Under the pieces are notes generated by a model. It worked only from the letters and a program-made list of their open reading frames with translations, ran no database searches and was not told where the DNA came from. A stretch of 64,000 nucleotides of DNA from NCBI GenBank assembly GCA_040881945.1, contig JBBECF010000176.1:7839-71838 (forward strand). The letters run 5' to 3'. Source of the stretch: JBBECF01 sp040881945 (GTDB lineage: Bacteria; Pseudomonadota; Alphaproteobacteria; Dongiales; Dongiaceae). The first letter of the stretch is position 1; the number at the start of each line of letters is the position of its first letter. The position numbers and the translations under genes were made by a program. Of this stretch, positions 16,756 to 25,217 are shown piece after piece.

Positions 16756-16840
16756 GCGCTCCTCGTGGCGGTCGTCCGGGGCGGTAATTGCCGGGCCGAA
16801 GGCCGGCGCGTCAATCGGGATATTTCCGGTGTCTGCCGTT

Positions 16841-16858
16841 GCGGTACTATGATACCGC
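16841..16858. promoter_or_regulatory. Palindrome between the cytochrome operon and rplM
   Basis: GCGGTA-N6-TACCGC, perfect 6-bp arms, lying 86 bases upstream of the minus-strand cytochrome b start and 36 bases before the rplM -35 element. It could be an operator; no family assignment. Confidence 0.4.
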
Positions 16859-16893
16859 TAGCCTAACTTTCCTTCGGACACGGGTTTTTTGCG

Positions 16894-16921
16894 TTGACAT
16901 CGCGCTCTGGCCGTCGATACT
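16894..16921 (+). promoter_or_regulatory. Promoter of rplM-rpsI
   Basis: TTGACA (16894-16899) and GATACT (16916-16921), spacer 16, lie about 35 bases before the L13 start. The -35 is consensus. Confidence 0.7.
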
Positions 16922-16955
16922 CCGGCACGGTCGGTTCCCCGGAGAACGCGTGTCG

Positions 16956-17420
16956 ATGAAGACTTATTCCGCCAAGCCGTCCGAGGTGGTCAAGAAGTGG
17001 CTCGTCGTCGACGCCGACGGCGTCGTCCTCGGCCGCCTCGCCAGCATCATCGCCAACCGGCTGCGCGGCAAGCACAAGCCGATGTTCACCCGGCATATCG
17101 ACTGCGGCGACAACGTCATCGTCGTCAACGCCGAGAAGGTCCGGCTCACCGGCAACAAACTGACCGGCCGCCGGTTCTACTGGCATACCGGGTATCCGGG
17201 CGGGATCAAGGACCGCACCATGGGGCAGATCCTCGGCGGCAAGCACCCCGAGCGGGTCGTCGTCAAGGCGATCGAGCGCATGGTGCCGCGCGGGCCGCTC
17301 GGCCGCCAGCAGATGCGCAACCTGCGCGTCTATGCCGGCGCGCAGCACCCGCACGAGGCGCAGCAGCCGGAGGCGCTCGACGTCGCGGGCATGAACCCGA
17401 AGAACAAGAGGACCGCCTGA
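16956..17420 (+). CDS. rplM: 50S ribosomal protein L13
   Basis: A 154-residue L13, an early-assembly protein of the large subunit. [16 protein letters not shown] at the start and [15 protein letters not shown] and [14 protein letters not shown] in the second half are standard. The ATG at 16956 follows GGAGAA; a GTG two codons earlier is possible. rpsI starts two bases after its stop, the universal L13-S9 order. Confidence 0.97.
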   Translation: MKTYSAKPSEVVKKWLVVDADGVVLGRLASIIANRLRGKHKPMFTRHIDCGDNVIVVNAEKVRLTGNKLTGRRFYWHTGYPGGIKDRTMGQILGGKHPERVVVKAIERMVPRGPLGRQQMRNLRVYAGAQHPHEAQQPEALDVAGMNPKNKRTA

Positions 17421-17422
17421 CC

Positions 17423-17905
17423 ATGAGCGGCGAGACCCAGAGCCTGTCCAGCCTCCAGGACCTGCGCGCGGCGCCGCCGCCGACGGCGCCGGCGACCCCG
17501 GAGCCCAAGATCGACGCACAGGGCCGCGCCTACGCGACCGGCAAGCGCAAGAACGCGATAGCGCGGGTGTGGATCAAGCCGGGGCCGGGCCGCATCACGG
17601 TCAACGGCCGCACGGACGACGATTATTTCATGCGCCCGGTGCTGCGCATGATGATCAACCAGCCGTTCGGCGCGGCCGGCCGCGCGAACCAGTACGACGT
17701 GGTGTGCACGGTGACCGGCGGCGGCCTGTCGGGTCAGGCCGGGGCCGTGCGGCACGGCATCAGCCGGGCGCTCACCTATTTCGAGCCAACGCTGCGCCCG
17801 GTGCTCAAGAAGGGCGGGTTCCTCACCCGCGACAGCCGCGTCGTCGAGCGCAAGAAATACGGCAAGCGCAAGGCGCGGCGGAGCTTCCAGTTCTCGAAGC
17901 GCTGA
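17423..17905 (+). CDS. rpsI: 30S ribosomal protein S9
   Basis: A 160-residue S9 ending in the conserved basic tail [11 protein letters not shown] that reaches the P-site tRNA. The core starts at [14 protein letters not shown] near residue 38. The preceding Pro/Ala-rich extension is usual for alphaproteobacterial S9. Co-transcribed with rplM. Confidence 0.97.
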   Translation: MSGETQSLSSLQDLRAAPPPTAPATPEPKIDAQGRAYATGKRKNAIARVWIKPGPGRITVNGRTDDDYFMRPVLRMMINQPFGAAGRANQYDVVCTVTGGGLSGQAGAVRHGISRALTYFEPTLRPVLKKGGFLTRDSRVVERKKYGKRKARRSFQFSKR

Positions 17906-17944
17906 TCGCCCGGACGGGCGCGCCGGCGCGGCCGCATCCGGCAC

Positions 17945-18544
17945 TCAGTGGTGGTGGGACTCCTGGTCGTCCATGTGGCCCTCGCCGTGGGCATGGTGCA
18001 TCAGCTTGCGGATCTCCGGCGGAATGTCGGCCTCCGTGAACTTGTGCTGCTCGTCGTCGTCGTGCACGAAGGCGATGATGTCGGCTAACTCGTCCCCAGT
18101 GAACAGGATCTGATAGCCGAGATTCTCTTTCTGCGCGTCGATCATCGCCGGCGCCATCTGCCACATCTTGGCGGCGAATTCGAAGGGGTTCATCATCGGC
18201 AGCATGCCGTGCGCGTCGAGCGCCGCCGCGTGGTGCCCGCCGACGCCGTTGATCGAATGGCAGGTGACGCACCCCTTGCTGGCGAACAGCTTGCGCCCGC
18301 GCGCGGAGTCCATCTGCGGCATCATCAGGTTCACCGTCCCCGGCATCGTCTCCATCATCCTGTCCATGCGGGGCATCGCCTGCTCGGTCGGGCTCGCCGC
18401 CAGGGTCTCGGCGGCGGGATCGGGAGCGGTCTTGTTAACGTGCGACTCGTGCGCCGCCGCCGCTGCGCTAAACGCCACGGCGACAAGCATGACTGCGAGC
18501 ATGGCCGGAGACAGCCGGATCGAGCGCTTTAAGGGCGGGGACAT
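17945..18544 (-). CDS. Monohaem cytochrome c, Met/His-rich
   Basis: A 199-residue exported protein: signal peptide about 10-30, a Met-rich stretch (MPRMDRMMETMPG), one haem site CVTCH, then SINGVGGHH and PMMNPFEFAAKMWQMAPAM. It ends in a histidine-rich tail (HHAHGEGHMDDQESHHH). The tail and Met-rich part could bind metal, possibly copper. The ATG at 18544 follows GAGGAG; the longer frame to 18604 adds a charged segment before the signal peptide and is less likely. It converges with rpsI (39-base gap). It is probably a periplasmic electron carrier; its partner is not shown. Confidence 0.8.
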   Translation of the reverse strand: MSPPLKRSIRLSPAMLAVMLVAVAFSAAAAAHESHVNKTAPDPAAETLAASPTEQAMPRMDRMMETMPGTVNLMMPQMDSARGRKLFASKGCVTCHSINGVGGHHAAALDAHGMLPMMNPFEFAAKMWQMAPAMIDAQKENLGYQILFTGDELADIIAFVHDDDEQHKFTEADIPPEIRKLMHHAHGEGHMDDQESHHH

Positions 18545-18611
18545 GGCGGCGCTCCTCTTTAGTTTCTCTCTCCGCTCTCTCTCCGCGCGACTGGTTTTCC
18601 TCATAAAAACA

Positions 18612-18640
18612 ATTATAACCCTGGCGGCGAGCCGTCAGTG
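18612..18640 (-). promoter_or_regulatory. Probable promoter of the cytochrome c gene
   Basis: A perfect TATAAT lies on the minus strand at 18617-18612 in an AT-rich patch; the -35 is weak (CTGACG-like with a short 15-base spacer). It lies 68 bases upstream of the ATG at 18544. Confidence 0.5.
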
Positions 18641-18724
18641 CGATAATTCAAGCTGCGGGTCGCGCCCGGTCGAAGCTGGACCGCGGGCGGCAGCCGGGTC
18701 GGAGCACATCCGGCAGGAGGGACC

Positions 18725-19777
18725 ATGGCAACGACGACGAACAGGCTCCGGGTCGGCATCCTGGGGGCGAGCGGCTATACGGGGGCCGAGCTCGTGCGCC
18801 TGCTGGCGCGCCATCCGCAGGTCGAGATTCGCCTGTTGACCGCCGACCGCCAGGCCGGCCGGCCGCTCGCCGAGGTGTTCCCGCATCTCGGCGGCGTGAC
18901 GCTGCCGACCCTGGTCCGCATCGAGGAGGCGGCGTGGGACGGCCTCGACCTGGTGTTCTGCGCCCTGCCGCACGGCACGACCCAGGAGGTCGTCGCGGCG
19001 CTGCCGGCGCATCTGAAGGTGGTCGATCTGTCGGCCGATTTCCGCCTCGCCGATGCCGACGCCTACCGGACATGGTACGGCCACCCGCACCGCGCGCCGG
19101 CATTGCAGCGCGAGGCCGTCTATGGCCTGACCGAGCTGAAGCGTCGGCGGATCGCGGCGGCCCGGCTGGTCGCCAACCCCGGCTGCTATCCGACCTCGGC
19201 GCAGCTCCCGCTGGTGCCGTTGCTCGAGGCCGGCGAAATCGCGGCCGAGGACATCATCATCGACGCCAAGTCGGGGGTCACCGGGGCGGGGCGCGAGGCC
19301 AAGCAGGCGAATCTTTTCGCCGAGGTGAGCGAGGGCGTGCAGGCCTATGGCATCGCCGGGCACCGCCACGTCCCGGAGATCGAGCAGGGGCTGAGCGAGG
19401 CGGCCGGCCGGCCGATCGTCGTCAACTTCACGCCGCATCTGCTGCCGATGAGCCGCGGCATCCTCGCCTCGATCTATGTCCGCCTCGCCGACGGGGCGGC
19501 GCCCGAGGACCTGCGCCGGACGCTGCGGCGCCGCTACGAAGGCGAGCCGTTCGTCCGCGTCCTGCCGGAAGGCCAGGCGCCGGCGACGCGCCACGTGCGC
19601 GGCGCCAACCACTGCCTGATCGGCGTCTTCGCCGACCGCGTGCCGGGCCGCGCCATCCTGCTGTCGGTCATCGACAACCTGGTCAAGGGCGCCTCGGGCC
19701 AGGCGGTGCAGAACATGAACGTCATGGCCGGTCTGCCCGAGACCGCGGGCCTCGAGCAGGAACCGCTGTTCCCGTAG
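18725..19777 (+). CDS. argC: N-acetyl-gamma-glutamyl-phosphate reductase
   Basis: A 350-residue enzyme of arginine synthesis that reduces N-acetylglutamyl phosphate to the semialdehyde with NADPH. GILGASGYTGAELVRLL is the nucleotide-binding turn, and Cys154 in VANPGCYPTSAQ is the catalytic cysteine. AGHRHVPEI carries the proton-shuttling histidine region. Full-length long form. Ribosome site AGGAGGG precedes the ATG. The gamma-carbonic anhydrase gene follows after 9 bases. Confidence 0.95.
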   Translation: MATTTNRLRVGILGASGYTGAELVRLLARHPQVEIRLLTADRQAGRPLAEVFPHLGGVTLPTLVRIEEAAWDGLDLVFCALPHGTTQEVVAALPAHLKVVDLSADFRLADADAYRTWYGHPHRAPALQREAVYGLTELKRRRIAAARLVANPGCYPTSAQLPLVPLLEAGEIAAEDIIIDAKSGVTGAGREAKQANLFAEVSEGVQAYGIAGHRHVPEIEQGLSEAAGRPIVVNFTPHLLPMSRGILASIYVRLADGAAPEDLRRTLRRRYEGEPFVRVLPEGQAPATRHVRGANHCLIGVFADRVPGRAILLSVIDNLVKGASGQAVQNMNVMAGLPETAGLEQEPLFP

Positions 19778-19786
19778 CGGCGCGCC

Positions 19787-20332
19787 ATGACCGGCCTCAT
19801 CCTGCCCTACCGCGGCAAGACGCCGCGCATCGCCGCCGACGCCTTCGTCGCGCCGACCGCCGTGGTCATCGGCGACGTCGAGATCGGGGCGGGATCGAGC
19901 ATCTGGTTCGGCTGCGTCCTGCGCGGCGACGTGAACGCCATCCGCATCGGCGAAGGGACCAACATCCAGGACGGCACGATCGTCCACGGCAATACCGAGG
20001 TCGAGGCGCATCCGGCGCGCGGTTATCGCACGATGATCGGCTCCGGCGTCACGGTCGGCCACATGGCGCTGCTGCACGCCTGCACCATCGAGGACGGCAG
20101 CTTCGTCGGCATCAAGGCCTGCCTGCTCGACGGCGCGACGGTCGAGGGCGAGGGCATGGTCGCCGCCGGCGCCCTGCTGACGCCGGGCAAGCGCGTCCGG
20201 CGCGGCGAGCTGTGGGTGGGCAGCCCGGCCCGCTGCTTGCGCGACTTGACCCCGGCCGAGCTCGACGGATTCCGCTGGACGGCGGCGCACTATCGCGAAC
20301 TCGCCGCCGATTACCGGGCTGCCGGGCGCTGA
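19787..20332 (+). CDS. Gamma-carbonic anhydrase family protein
   Basis: A 181-residue left-handed beta-helix protein with repeated hexapeptides (for example VIGDVEIGAGSSIWFG). The three metal-binding histidines of the family are present as His67 (IVHG), His92 and His97 (VGHMALLHAC). Relatives hydrate CO2 or act as thioesterase-like or assembly proteins; activity here is unproven. It sits directly after argC and before a 52-residue basic protein gene, probably one transcript. Confidence 0.85.
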   Translation: MTGLILPYRGKTPRIAADAFVAPTAVVIGDVEIGAGSSIWFGCVLRGDVNAIRIGEGTNIQDGTIVHGNTEVEAHPARGYRTMIGSGVTVGHMALLHACTIEDGSFVGIKACLLDGATVEGEGMVAAGALLTPGKRVRRGELWVGSPARCLRDLTPAELDGFRWTAAHYRELAADYRAAGR

Positions 20333-20349
20333 GCGGGCAGGGGGGACGC

Positions 20350-20508
20350 ATGGCGGCGAAACCCCCGCGCAAGCGGAAACCGAAGCGGCCGCGCAACCCG
20401 GTGGTAAAGGTGGCGCGGCAGCTCGGCAAGCGGGTCGAGGGGTCGGCCAAGGCCTACCGCCGCCGGGCGAAGCACGCCAAGACGCCGCCGCCGAACGACG
20501 CCGGCTGA
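20350..20508 (+). CDS. Small basic protein, 52 residues
   Basis: A lysine/arginine-rich peptide (begins MAAKPPRKRKPKRPRNPVVK, ends AKTPPPNDAG) with a predicted central helix. It starts at an ATG after a purine-rich GGGGGGAC site, 17 bases after the carbonic anhydrase gene. The composition suggests nucleic-acid binding. No family known to me. Confidence 0.55.
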   Translation: MAAKPPRKRKPKRPRNPVVKVARQLGKRVEGSAKAYRRRAKHAKTPPPNDAG

Positions 20509-20516
20509 TCCGCCGC

Positions 20517-21038
20517 CTATTCCCGCCGGAGTCCGGCGGCGACGAGGATGGCCTCGGACGAGCCGTCGAGGGAGAAGGCGACGGTCCGGCGCGTGCCGTC
20601 GGCGGCGGCGAAGCTCACCTGCAGCTCGCGCCCGGTCAGCCACGGCCACAGGCTGTCGCCGCGCCGCGCCAGGTCGGCGTCCGACGACCACAGCAGCCAC
20701 AGGGCGACCGCGTCGCCGACGAAGCCCCACAGCGCGTCCTCGGCCTCGCCGGCCCGCCGGATCGCGTCGGTATCGACCGCGTCGCCGCCGTCGATCCGGT
20801 AGGTCGGCATGGCGCCGGCGAAGGCGGTGCCCGCGGCCAGATGCAGCTCGGCGAACACCTGGTAGCGTCCGTCCACGTGCTTGGCCCACAGGAACAGCCG
20901 ATGGCCGCCCTCGCCGATCACCGTGGCCGCGGAAAGGTCGGGGTAATCGCTCGGCGCCGGCCCGACCTCCCAGTCCGCAGCCGCGACCGGGGTGGCGAAC
21001 AAGGTGAGCAAGACGGCAAGCGCGGTGCAACGGATCAT
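20517..21038 (-). CDS. Exported hypothetical protein
   Basis: A 173-residue protein with a clear signal peptide (1-20, cut after VAAA) and a mostly beta-pattern mature part. A tryptophan-rich piece (ALWGFVGDAVALWLLW) occurs mid-way, and it ends AILVAAGLRRE. It resembles small periplasmic proteins of unknown function and no catalytic motif is visible. It converges with the small basic protein gene (8-base gap) and lies downstream of phaC on the same strand, 96 bases away. Confidence 0.65.
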   Translation of the reverse strand: MIRCTALAVLLTLFATPVAAADWEVGPAPSDYPDLSAATVIGEGGHRLFLWAKHVDGRYQVFAELHLAAGTAFAGAMPTYRIDGGDAVDTDAIRRAGEAEDALWGFVGDAVALWLLWSSDADLARRGDSLWPWLTGRELQVSFAAADGTRRTVAFSLDGSSEAILVAAGLRRE

Positions 21039-21134
21039 GAGCGGGCTCCCGCAATGGTGTCCGGTGACGGAGTCCTGCGGCCCGATCGTGGAGAAAATAT
21101 GGCGGGCCGACGCGCGGCCGCAAGCCGGCCCGGT

Positions 21135-22952
21135 CTATTGCTGCCTGACCTTGACGTAGGCGCCGGGCGCGTCCTCGATCGCCGCGAGCTTGCCGTCGCC
21201 GGGGCGGCGCGCCGGCACCGTGCCGCCGGCGAACTCGGCGATCCACTTGCCCCATTCCGGCCACCACGAGCCGGGCTCCTGGCGGGCGATCTTCAGCCAC
21301 GCCTCCGGGTCCTTGGGCAGCGTGCCGTTGGTCCAATAGTTGTACTTCACCGCCGTGGGCGGGTTGACCACGCCGGCGATGTGGCCCGACGCGGCGAGCA
21401 CGAACTTGACCGGCCCGGCGTAGAGCTGCGTGGCGGCATAGGTCGATGTCCACGGCGCGATGTGATCCTCGCGCGTCGCCAGGATGAAGGACGGCGTCGC
21501 GATGCGCCGAAGGTCGAGCGGCACGCCCTTGAGCGTAATGCCGCCGGGCTCGACCAGGCCGTTTTCCTGATACATCTTGCGCAAATAAAAGCTGTGCATC
21601 GCCGCCGGCATGCGCGTCGAATCGGAATTCCAGTAGAGCAGGTCGAACGGGAACGGCTCCTTGCCGAGCAGGTAGTTGTTGACCACGAACGACCAGATCA
21701 GGTCGTTGGCGCGCAGCATGTTGAAGGTGTTGGCCATCGCGCTGCCGTCGAGATAGCCCTTCTCGCTCATCCGCTCCTCGAGGGCGGTGAGCTGTTCCTC
21801 GTCGATGAACACGCCGAGCTCCCCGGGTTCGGCGAAATCGACCATGGTCGCCAGGTAGGTGGCGCTTGCCACGCGCCCGGGGCCGATCGCCTTGCTCTTC
21901 GCGGGCGGCTTGCCGGCCAGATAGGCGAGCGTGCAGGCGAGCAGGGTCCCGCCCAGGCAATAGCCGACGACGTTGGCCTCGCGTTCGCCGGTCGCCCGCT
22001 CGATGGCGTCGAGCGCGGCCAGCGGGCCGTCGACCATGTAGTCCTCGAAGGTCTTCTCGGCCAGCCGCTCGTCGGGGTTGACCCAGGAGATGACGAACAC
22101 CGTCTGCCCTTGATCGACCGCCCATTTTATGAGCGAGTTCTTCTCGCGCAGATCGAGGATGTAATACTTGTTTATCCAGGGCGGCATGATCAGCAGCGGC
22201 CGGCGCGCGACCTCGGCCGTCGTGGGTTCGTATTGCAGGAGCTGCATCAGGTCGTTCTGGAAGACGACCTTGCCCGGCGTCACCGCGATGTTGCGGCCCG
22301 GCTCGAAGGCTTCGAGGTCGGTCATGCGGATGTGCAGCCGTCCCTTGCCGCGCTCCAGGTCGTCGAGCATGTTCTGCAGGCCCTTCAGCAGGTTCTCGCC
22401 GCCGCTTTCCACGGTCGCGCGCAGCACCTCGGGGTTGGTCAGCACGAAGTTGCTGGGCGCCAGGGCGTCGACGAACTGGCGGGTGTAGAAATCGACCTTC
22501 TTGGCCGTCTTGTCGTCGAGGCCGTCCACTTCGCTCACGGTCGATTGCAGCCAGCGCGCCGACAACAGATAGGACTGCTTGATGAAGTCGAAGAGCTGGT
22601 TCTCCTGCCAGGCGGGGTCCCGGAATCGCCGGTCCTCGGGCGCCGCCTCCGCCACCGCATCGGCCTCCTGGCCCATCATGCGCCGCGCCGTCGCCTGCCA
22701 CAGGTTCATGTAATCCTGCCACAGGCTCATGTGCGCGCTGACCAGCCGCGACGGGTCGGCCATGAGGCGCGCGGTCATCTCCATGAAGGTGCGGCCGATG
22801 CTGAGCGGGTCGGCCATGCTCATCCCGTCCGTGCCCTGCCGGCTGAGGAAATCCCCGACGATGCGCTGCGACTGCTCGGCGATCTTCGCCATCGTCTGCG
22901 ACAGCTCGTTGGGGTCGAGGACCTTGGGGTCCGCGCCCTGTTGATCGCTCAT
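21135..22952 (-). CDS. phaC: Class I poly(3-hydroxyalkanoate) synthase
   Basis: A 605-residue polymerase of short-chain hydroxyacyl-CoA into PHA storage granules. It has the alpha/beta-hydrolase fold with the lipase-like box GYCLGG, in which Cys332 replaces serine and holds the growing chain. The catalytic Asp is in REDHIAPW and the His in SGHIAGVVNPP. FDLLYWNSDSTRMP is a standard PhaC segment. Length fits class I. No phaA, phaB or phasin gene is adjacent. It is divergent from the lipoprotein gene at 23096. Confidence 0.95.
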   Translation of the reverse strand: MSDQQGADPKVLDPNELSQTMAKIAEQSQRIVGDFLSRQGTDGMSMADPLSIGRTFMEMTARLMADPSRLVSAHMSLWQDYMNLWQATARRMMGQEADAVAEAAPEDRRFRDPAWQENQLFDFIKQSYLLSARWLQSTVSEVDGLDDKTAKKVDFYTRQFVDALAPSNFVLTNPEVLRATVESGGENLLKGLQNMLDDLERGKGRLHIRMTDLEAFEPGRNIAVTPGKVVFQNDLMQLLQYEPTTAEVARRPLLIMPPWINKYYILDLREKNSLIKWAVDQGQTVFVISWVNPDERLAEKTFEDYMVDGPLAALDAIERATGEREANVVGYCLGGTLLACTLAYLAGKPPAKSKAIGPGRVASATYLATMVDFAEPGELGVFIDEEQLTALEERMSEKGYLDGSAMANTFNMLRANDLIWSFVVNNYLLGKEPFPFDLLYWNSDSTRMPAAMHSFYLRKMYQENGLVEPGGITLKGVPLDLRRIATPSFILATREDHIAPWTSTYAATQLYAGPVKFVLAASGHIAGVVNPPTAVKYNYWTNGTLPKDPEAWLKIARQEPGSWWPEWGKWIAEFAGGTVPARRPGDGKLAAIEDAPGAYVKVRQQ

Positions 22953-23095
22953 GCTGCGTTCCTCTATGATCCTGAATTGCCGCGCGGCAACGGCCACCCG
23001 CCGCCGCCGGGCGGGGCACCGTCGGCGCTCTTGCACTGCAACATACGCGCGCGCCGACGGCAATACAACTGTGGCACCGGAACAACTTGTCCGCC

Positions 23096-23692
23096 ATGAC
23101 CGATACCCCGCATTCGGCGATTCGCGCGCGTCCGGCCGCTTGGCCGGCGCTGGTCTTCGCGGCGGCGGTCGGCGGCTGTACGCTGTTTTCGTCCGCGGGC
23201 GACGAGACGGCATCGTCACGGCTGTCCGGGCACAGCGTGTCGGCGGCGGGCAAGCCGTTCCCAAATCTGGCCTCGGTGCCGGAGCGGCCGGTGCCGCTGT
23301 CCTCGGCGGCGCAGCGCGCGCGGCTGCGCACCGGGCTCGCCGCCGACCGCGCCGCGGCGCTGGCTGCGCCGGGGACGCCGGAGTTGGTCGGCGCGCCGCA
23401 ACCGCTTGCGGTCGTGCCCTTCGCCGGTGGCTCGGCGGCGCTCGCGCCGGTGGCGCTGGACGTGCTTCGCGACGTGGCCGAACGCCACCGCGAGGGCGTG
23501 CTGCGCATTGTCGGCCGCGGCGACGACGACGCCGTCGATCCGGACCTGTCGCGCGCCCGCGCCGCGGCCGCGGCCGCCGAGCTACGGCGCCTGGGGGTCG
23601 CCGCGTCGCGCATCGAGATCGAAATCGAAGCGCCCGCCGCCGGGGCCGGCGGCGCCGCGATCTATCTCGACGATCCGGAGACCGCCCGGTGA
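23096..23692 (+). CDS. OmpA-like lipoprotein
   Basis: A 198-residue lipoprotein. The N-terminus has a hydrophobic signal ending in a lipobox-type AAVGGC, so Cys25 or so would be lipidated. The C-terminal 90 residues (starting PLAVVPFAGGSAAL, with SRARAAAAAAELRRLGV) match the OmpA/Pal peptidoglycan-binding pattern, though the peptidoglycan Asp/Arg pair is only partly clear (RGDDDA, SRARA). Role: probably envelope anchoring. Its stop overlaps the GTG of the homoserine dehydrogenase gene, so it is coupled to hom, which is unusual. Confidence 0.75.
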   Translation: MTDTPHSAIRARPAAWPALVFAAAVGGCTLFSSAGDETASSRLSGHSVSAAGKPFPNLASVPERPVPLSSAAQRARLRTGLAADRAAALAAPGTPELVGAPQPLAVVPFAGGSAALAPVALDVLRDVAERHREGVLRIVGRGDDDAVDPDLSRARAAAAAAELRRLGVAASRIEIEIEAPAAGAGGAAIYLDDPETAR

Positions 23693-24981
23693 GCGCGCCG
23701 CTGCGCGTCGGCATCGCCGGGCTCGGTACCGTCGGCGCCGGCACCGTCCGCCTGCTCGGCGACCGGCGCGAGCTGCTGGCGCTGCGCTGCGGCCGGCCGA
23801 TCGTCGTGACCGCGGTCAGCGCCCGCGACCGGAACCGCGACCGCGGCATCGACCTCGCGGGCTATCGCTGGTGCGACGAGCCGCTGGCGCTTGCCGACGA
23901 TCCCGAGGTCGATGTCGTCGTCGAGCTGATCGGCGGCGCCGACGGCATCGCCAAGCGGCTGATCGAGGCGGCGATCGCCGCCGGCAAGCACGCGGTGACG
24001 GCGAACAAGGCGCTGCTCGCGCATCATGGTACGGCGCTCGCCCGGGCGGCCGAACGGGCCGGCGTCACCATCGCCTTCGAGGCGGCGGTGGCCGGCGGCA
24101 TCCCGATCGTCAAGACGCTGCGCGAGGGCCTCGCCGCCAACCGCATCCAGCGCGTTTACGGCATCCTCAACGGCACCTGCAACTACATCCTCACGGCCAT
24201 GCGCCAGTCGGGCCGAGAGTTCGCCGAGGTGCTCGCCGAGGCGCAGGCCCTCGGCTATGCCGAGGCCGACCCCGGCATCGATGTGGACGGTGTCGATACC
24301 GCCCACAAGCTCGCCCTGCTGACCAGCCTCGCTTTCGGCTGCGAGGTCGATTTCGGGGGCGTCCACGTCGAGGGCATCCGCCACGTCTCCGCCACCGACA
24401 TCGCGTTTGCCGAAGAGCTCGGCTATCGCATCAAGCTGCTCGGGATCGCGCGGCCGACCGAGCACGGCATCGAGCAGCGCGTGCATGCCTGCATGGTGCC
24501 GATCGGCACGCCGATCGCCCATGTCGAGGGCGTGTTCAACGCGGTGGTGACGGAAGGCGATTTCGTCGGGCAGAGCGTCGCCGAAGGGCGCGGCGCCGGC
24601 GCCGGGCCGACGGCCTCGGCCGTCGTCGCCGACCTGATCGACATCGCGCGCGGCCGCTCGGTACCGACCTTCGCCGTCCCGGCGGACGCGTTGCGGCCGC
24701 TGGTGCGCTCGCCGATGGAGCGCCATCGCGGCCCCTACTACGTGCGGCTGATGGTGCTCGACCGGCCGGGCGTGATCGCCGACGTCGCCGCCGCGCTGCG
24801 CGACGAGCTGGTGTCGATGGAGGCGATGATCCAGCGTGCCCGCGCGCCGGGCGAGGCGGTGCCGGTGGTGTTGACCACGCACGACACCGAGGAGGCGGCG
24901 ATGCGTCGCGCTCTCGCCCGCATCGCCGCGCTCGACTCGGTGCGGGAGCCGCCGCACATGATCCGCATCGAGGCGCTCTAA
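23689..24981 (+). CDS. hom: Homoserine dehydrogenase
   Basis: A 430-residue enzyme making homoserine from aspartate semialdehyde (threonine/methionine branch). VGIAGLGTVGAGTVRLL is the NAD(P) turn; VTANKALLA and GILNGTCNYILT are conserved; the catalytic lysine lies in TAHKLALL. Residues from about 355 form an ACT domain (YVRLMVLDRPGVIADVAA) that usually mediates feedback inhibition by threonine. The GTG start at 23689 overlaps the previous stop (GTGA) and begins exactly at the conserved N-terminus. Homoserine would feed metY, which is encoded elsewhere in this window. Confidence 0.94.
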   Translation: MSAPLRVGIAGLGTVGAGTVRLLGDRRELLALRCGRPIVVTAVSARDRNRDRGIDLAGYRWCDEPLALADDPEVDVVVELIGGADGIAKRLIEAAIAAGKHAVTANKALLAHHGTALARAAERAGVTIAFEAAVAGGIPIVKTLREGLAANRIQRVYGILNGTCNYILTAMRQSGREFAEVLAEAQALGYAEADPGIDVDGVDTAHKLALLTSLAFGCEVDFGGVHVEGIRHVSATDIAFAEELGYRIKLLGIARPTEHGIEQRVHACMVPIGTPIAHVEGVFNAVVTEGDFVGQSVAEGRGAGAGPTASAVVADLIDIARGRSVPTFAVPADALRPLVRSPMERHRGPYYVRLMVLDRPGVIADVAAALRDELVSMEAMIQRARAPGEAVPVVLTTHDTEEAAMRRALARIAALDSVREPPHMIRIEAL

Positions 24982-25031
24982 ACCGCGGCCGACGCTATCG
25001 CGCGTGAGCGTCGCATTACTGCCGTTGCGTC

Positions 25032-25102
25032 CTTCGACAAGCTCAGGATGAGGGGAAATCTTCGTGGCACAAAGAAAAACCCTCATGCTGAGCTTGTCGA
25101 AG
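25032..25102. repeat. Dispersed palindromic repeat, copy B
   Basis: A 14-bp inverted repeat (CTTCGACAAGCTCA, 25032-25045, with TGAGCTTGTCGAAG, 25089-25102) extended by ATGAGG/CCTCAT, giving 22-base arms with one mismatch pair-set. It lies between hom and glpX. Same family as the copies near 9750 and 56185. Confidence 0.8.
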
Positions 25103-25200
25103 CACGCTCCGCGCTGATCCAGGCCGACTTGGACGGCCGCAGAGCGGTCAAATGCGATGGCGCTGAGGCCGCGGCCGGTCGGCTATACTGGCGGGCCAAA

Positions 25201-25211
25201 GGGGGGGGGGG
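25201..25211 (+). promoter_or_regulatory. Poly-G tract at the ribosome site of glpX
   Basis: Eleven consecutive G end six bases before the glpX ATG, replacing an ordinary Shine-Dalgarno sequence. A TATACT (25184-25189) lies just upstream as a likely -10. Slippage in this tract would change spacing and G content at the ribosome site. Confidence 0.6.
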
Positions 25212-25217
25212 AACGCG

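Noticed and set aside
18638..18651. TTGAA-TTAT-CGCAC as an FNR site before the cytochrome c gene
   Set aside because: Only one half-site matches and the spacing to the TATAAT centre is 30 rather than 32 bases.
20311..23613. 1100-residue minus-strand frame over phaC and its neighbours
   Set aside because: Low-complexity shadow; the real phaC frame has the lipase box and catalytic Asp/His.
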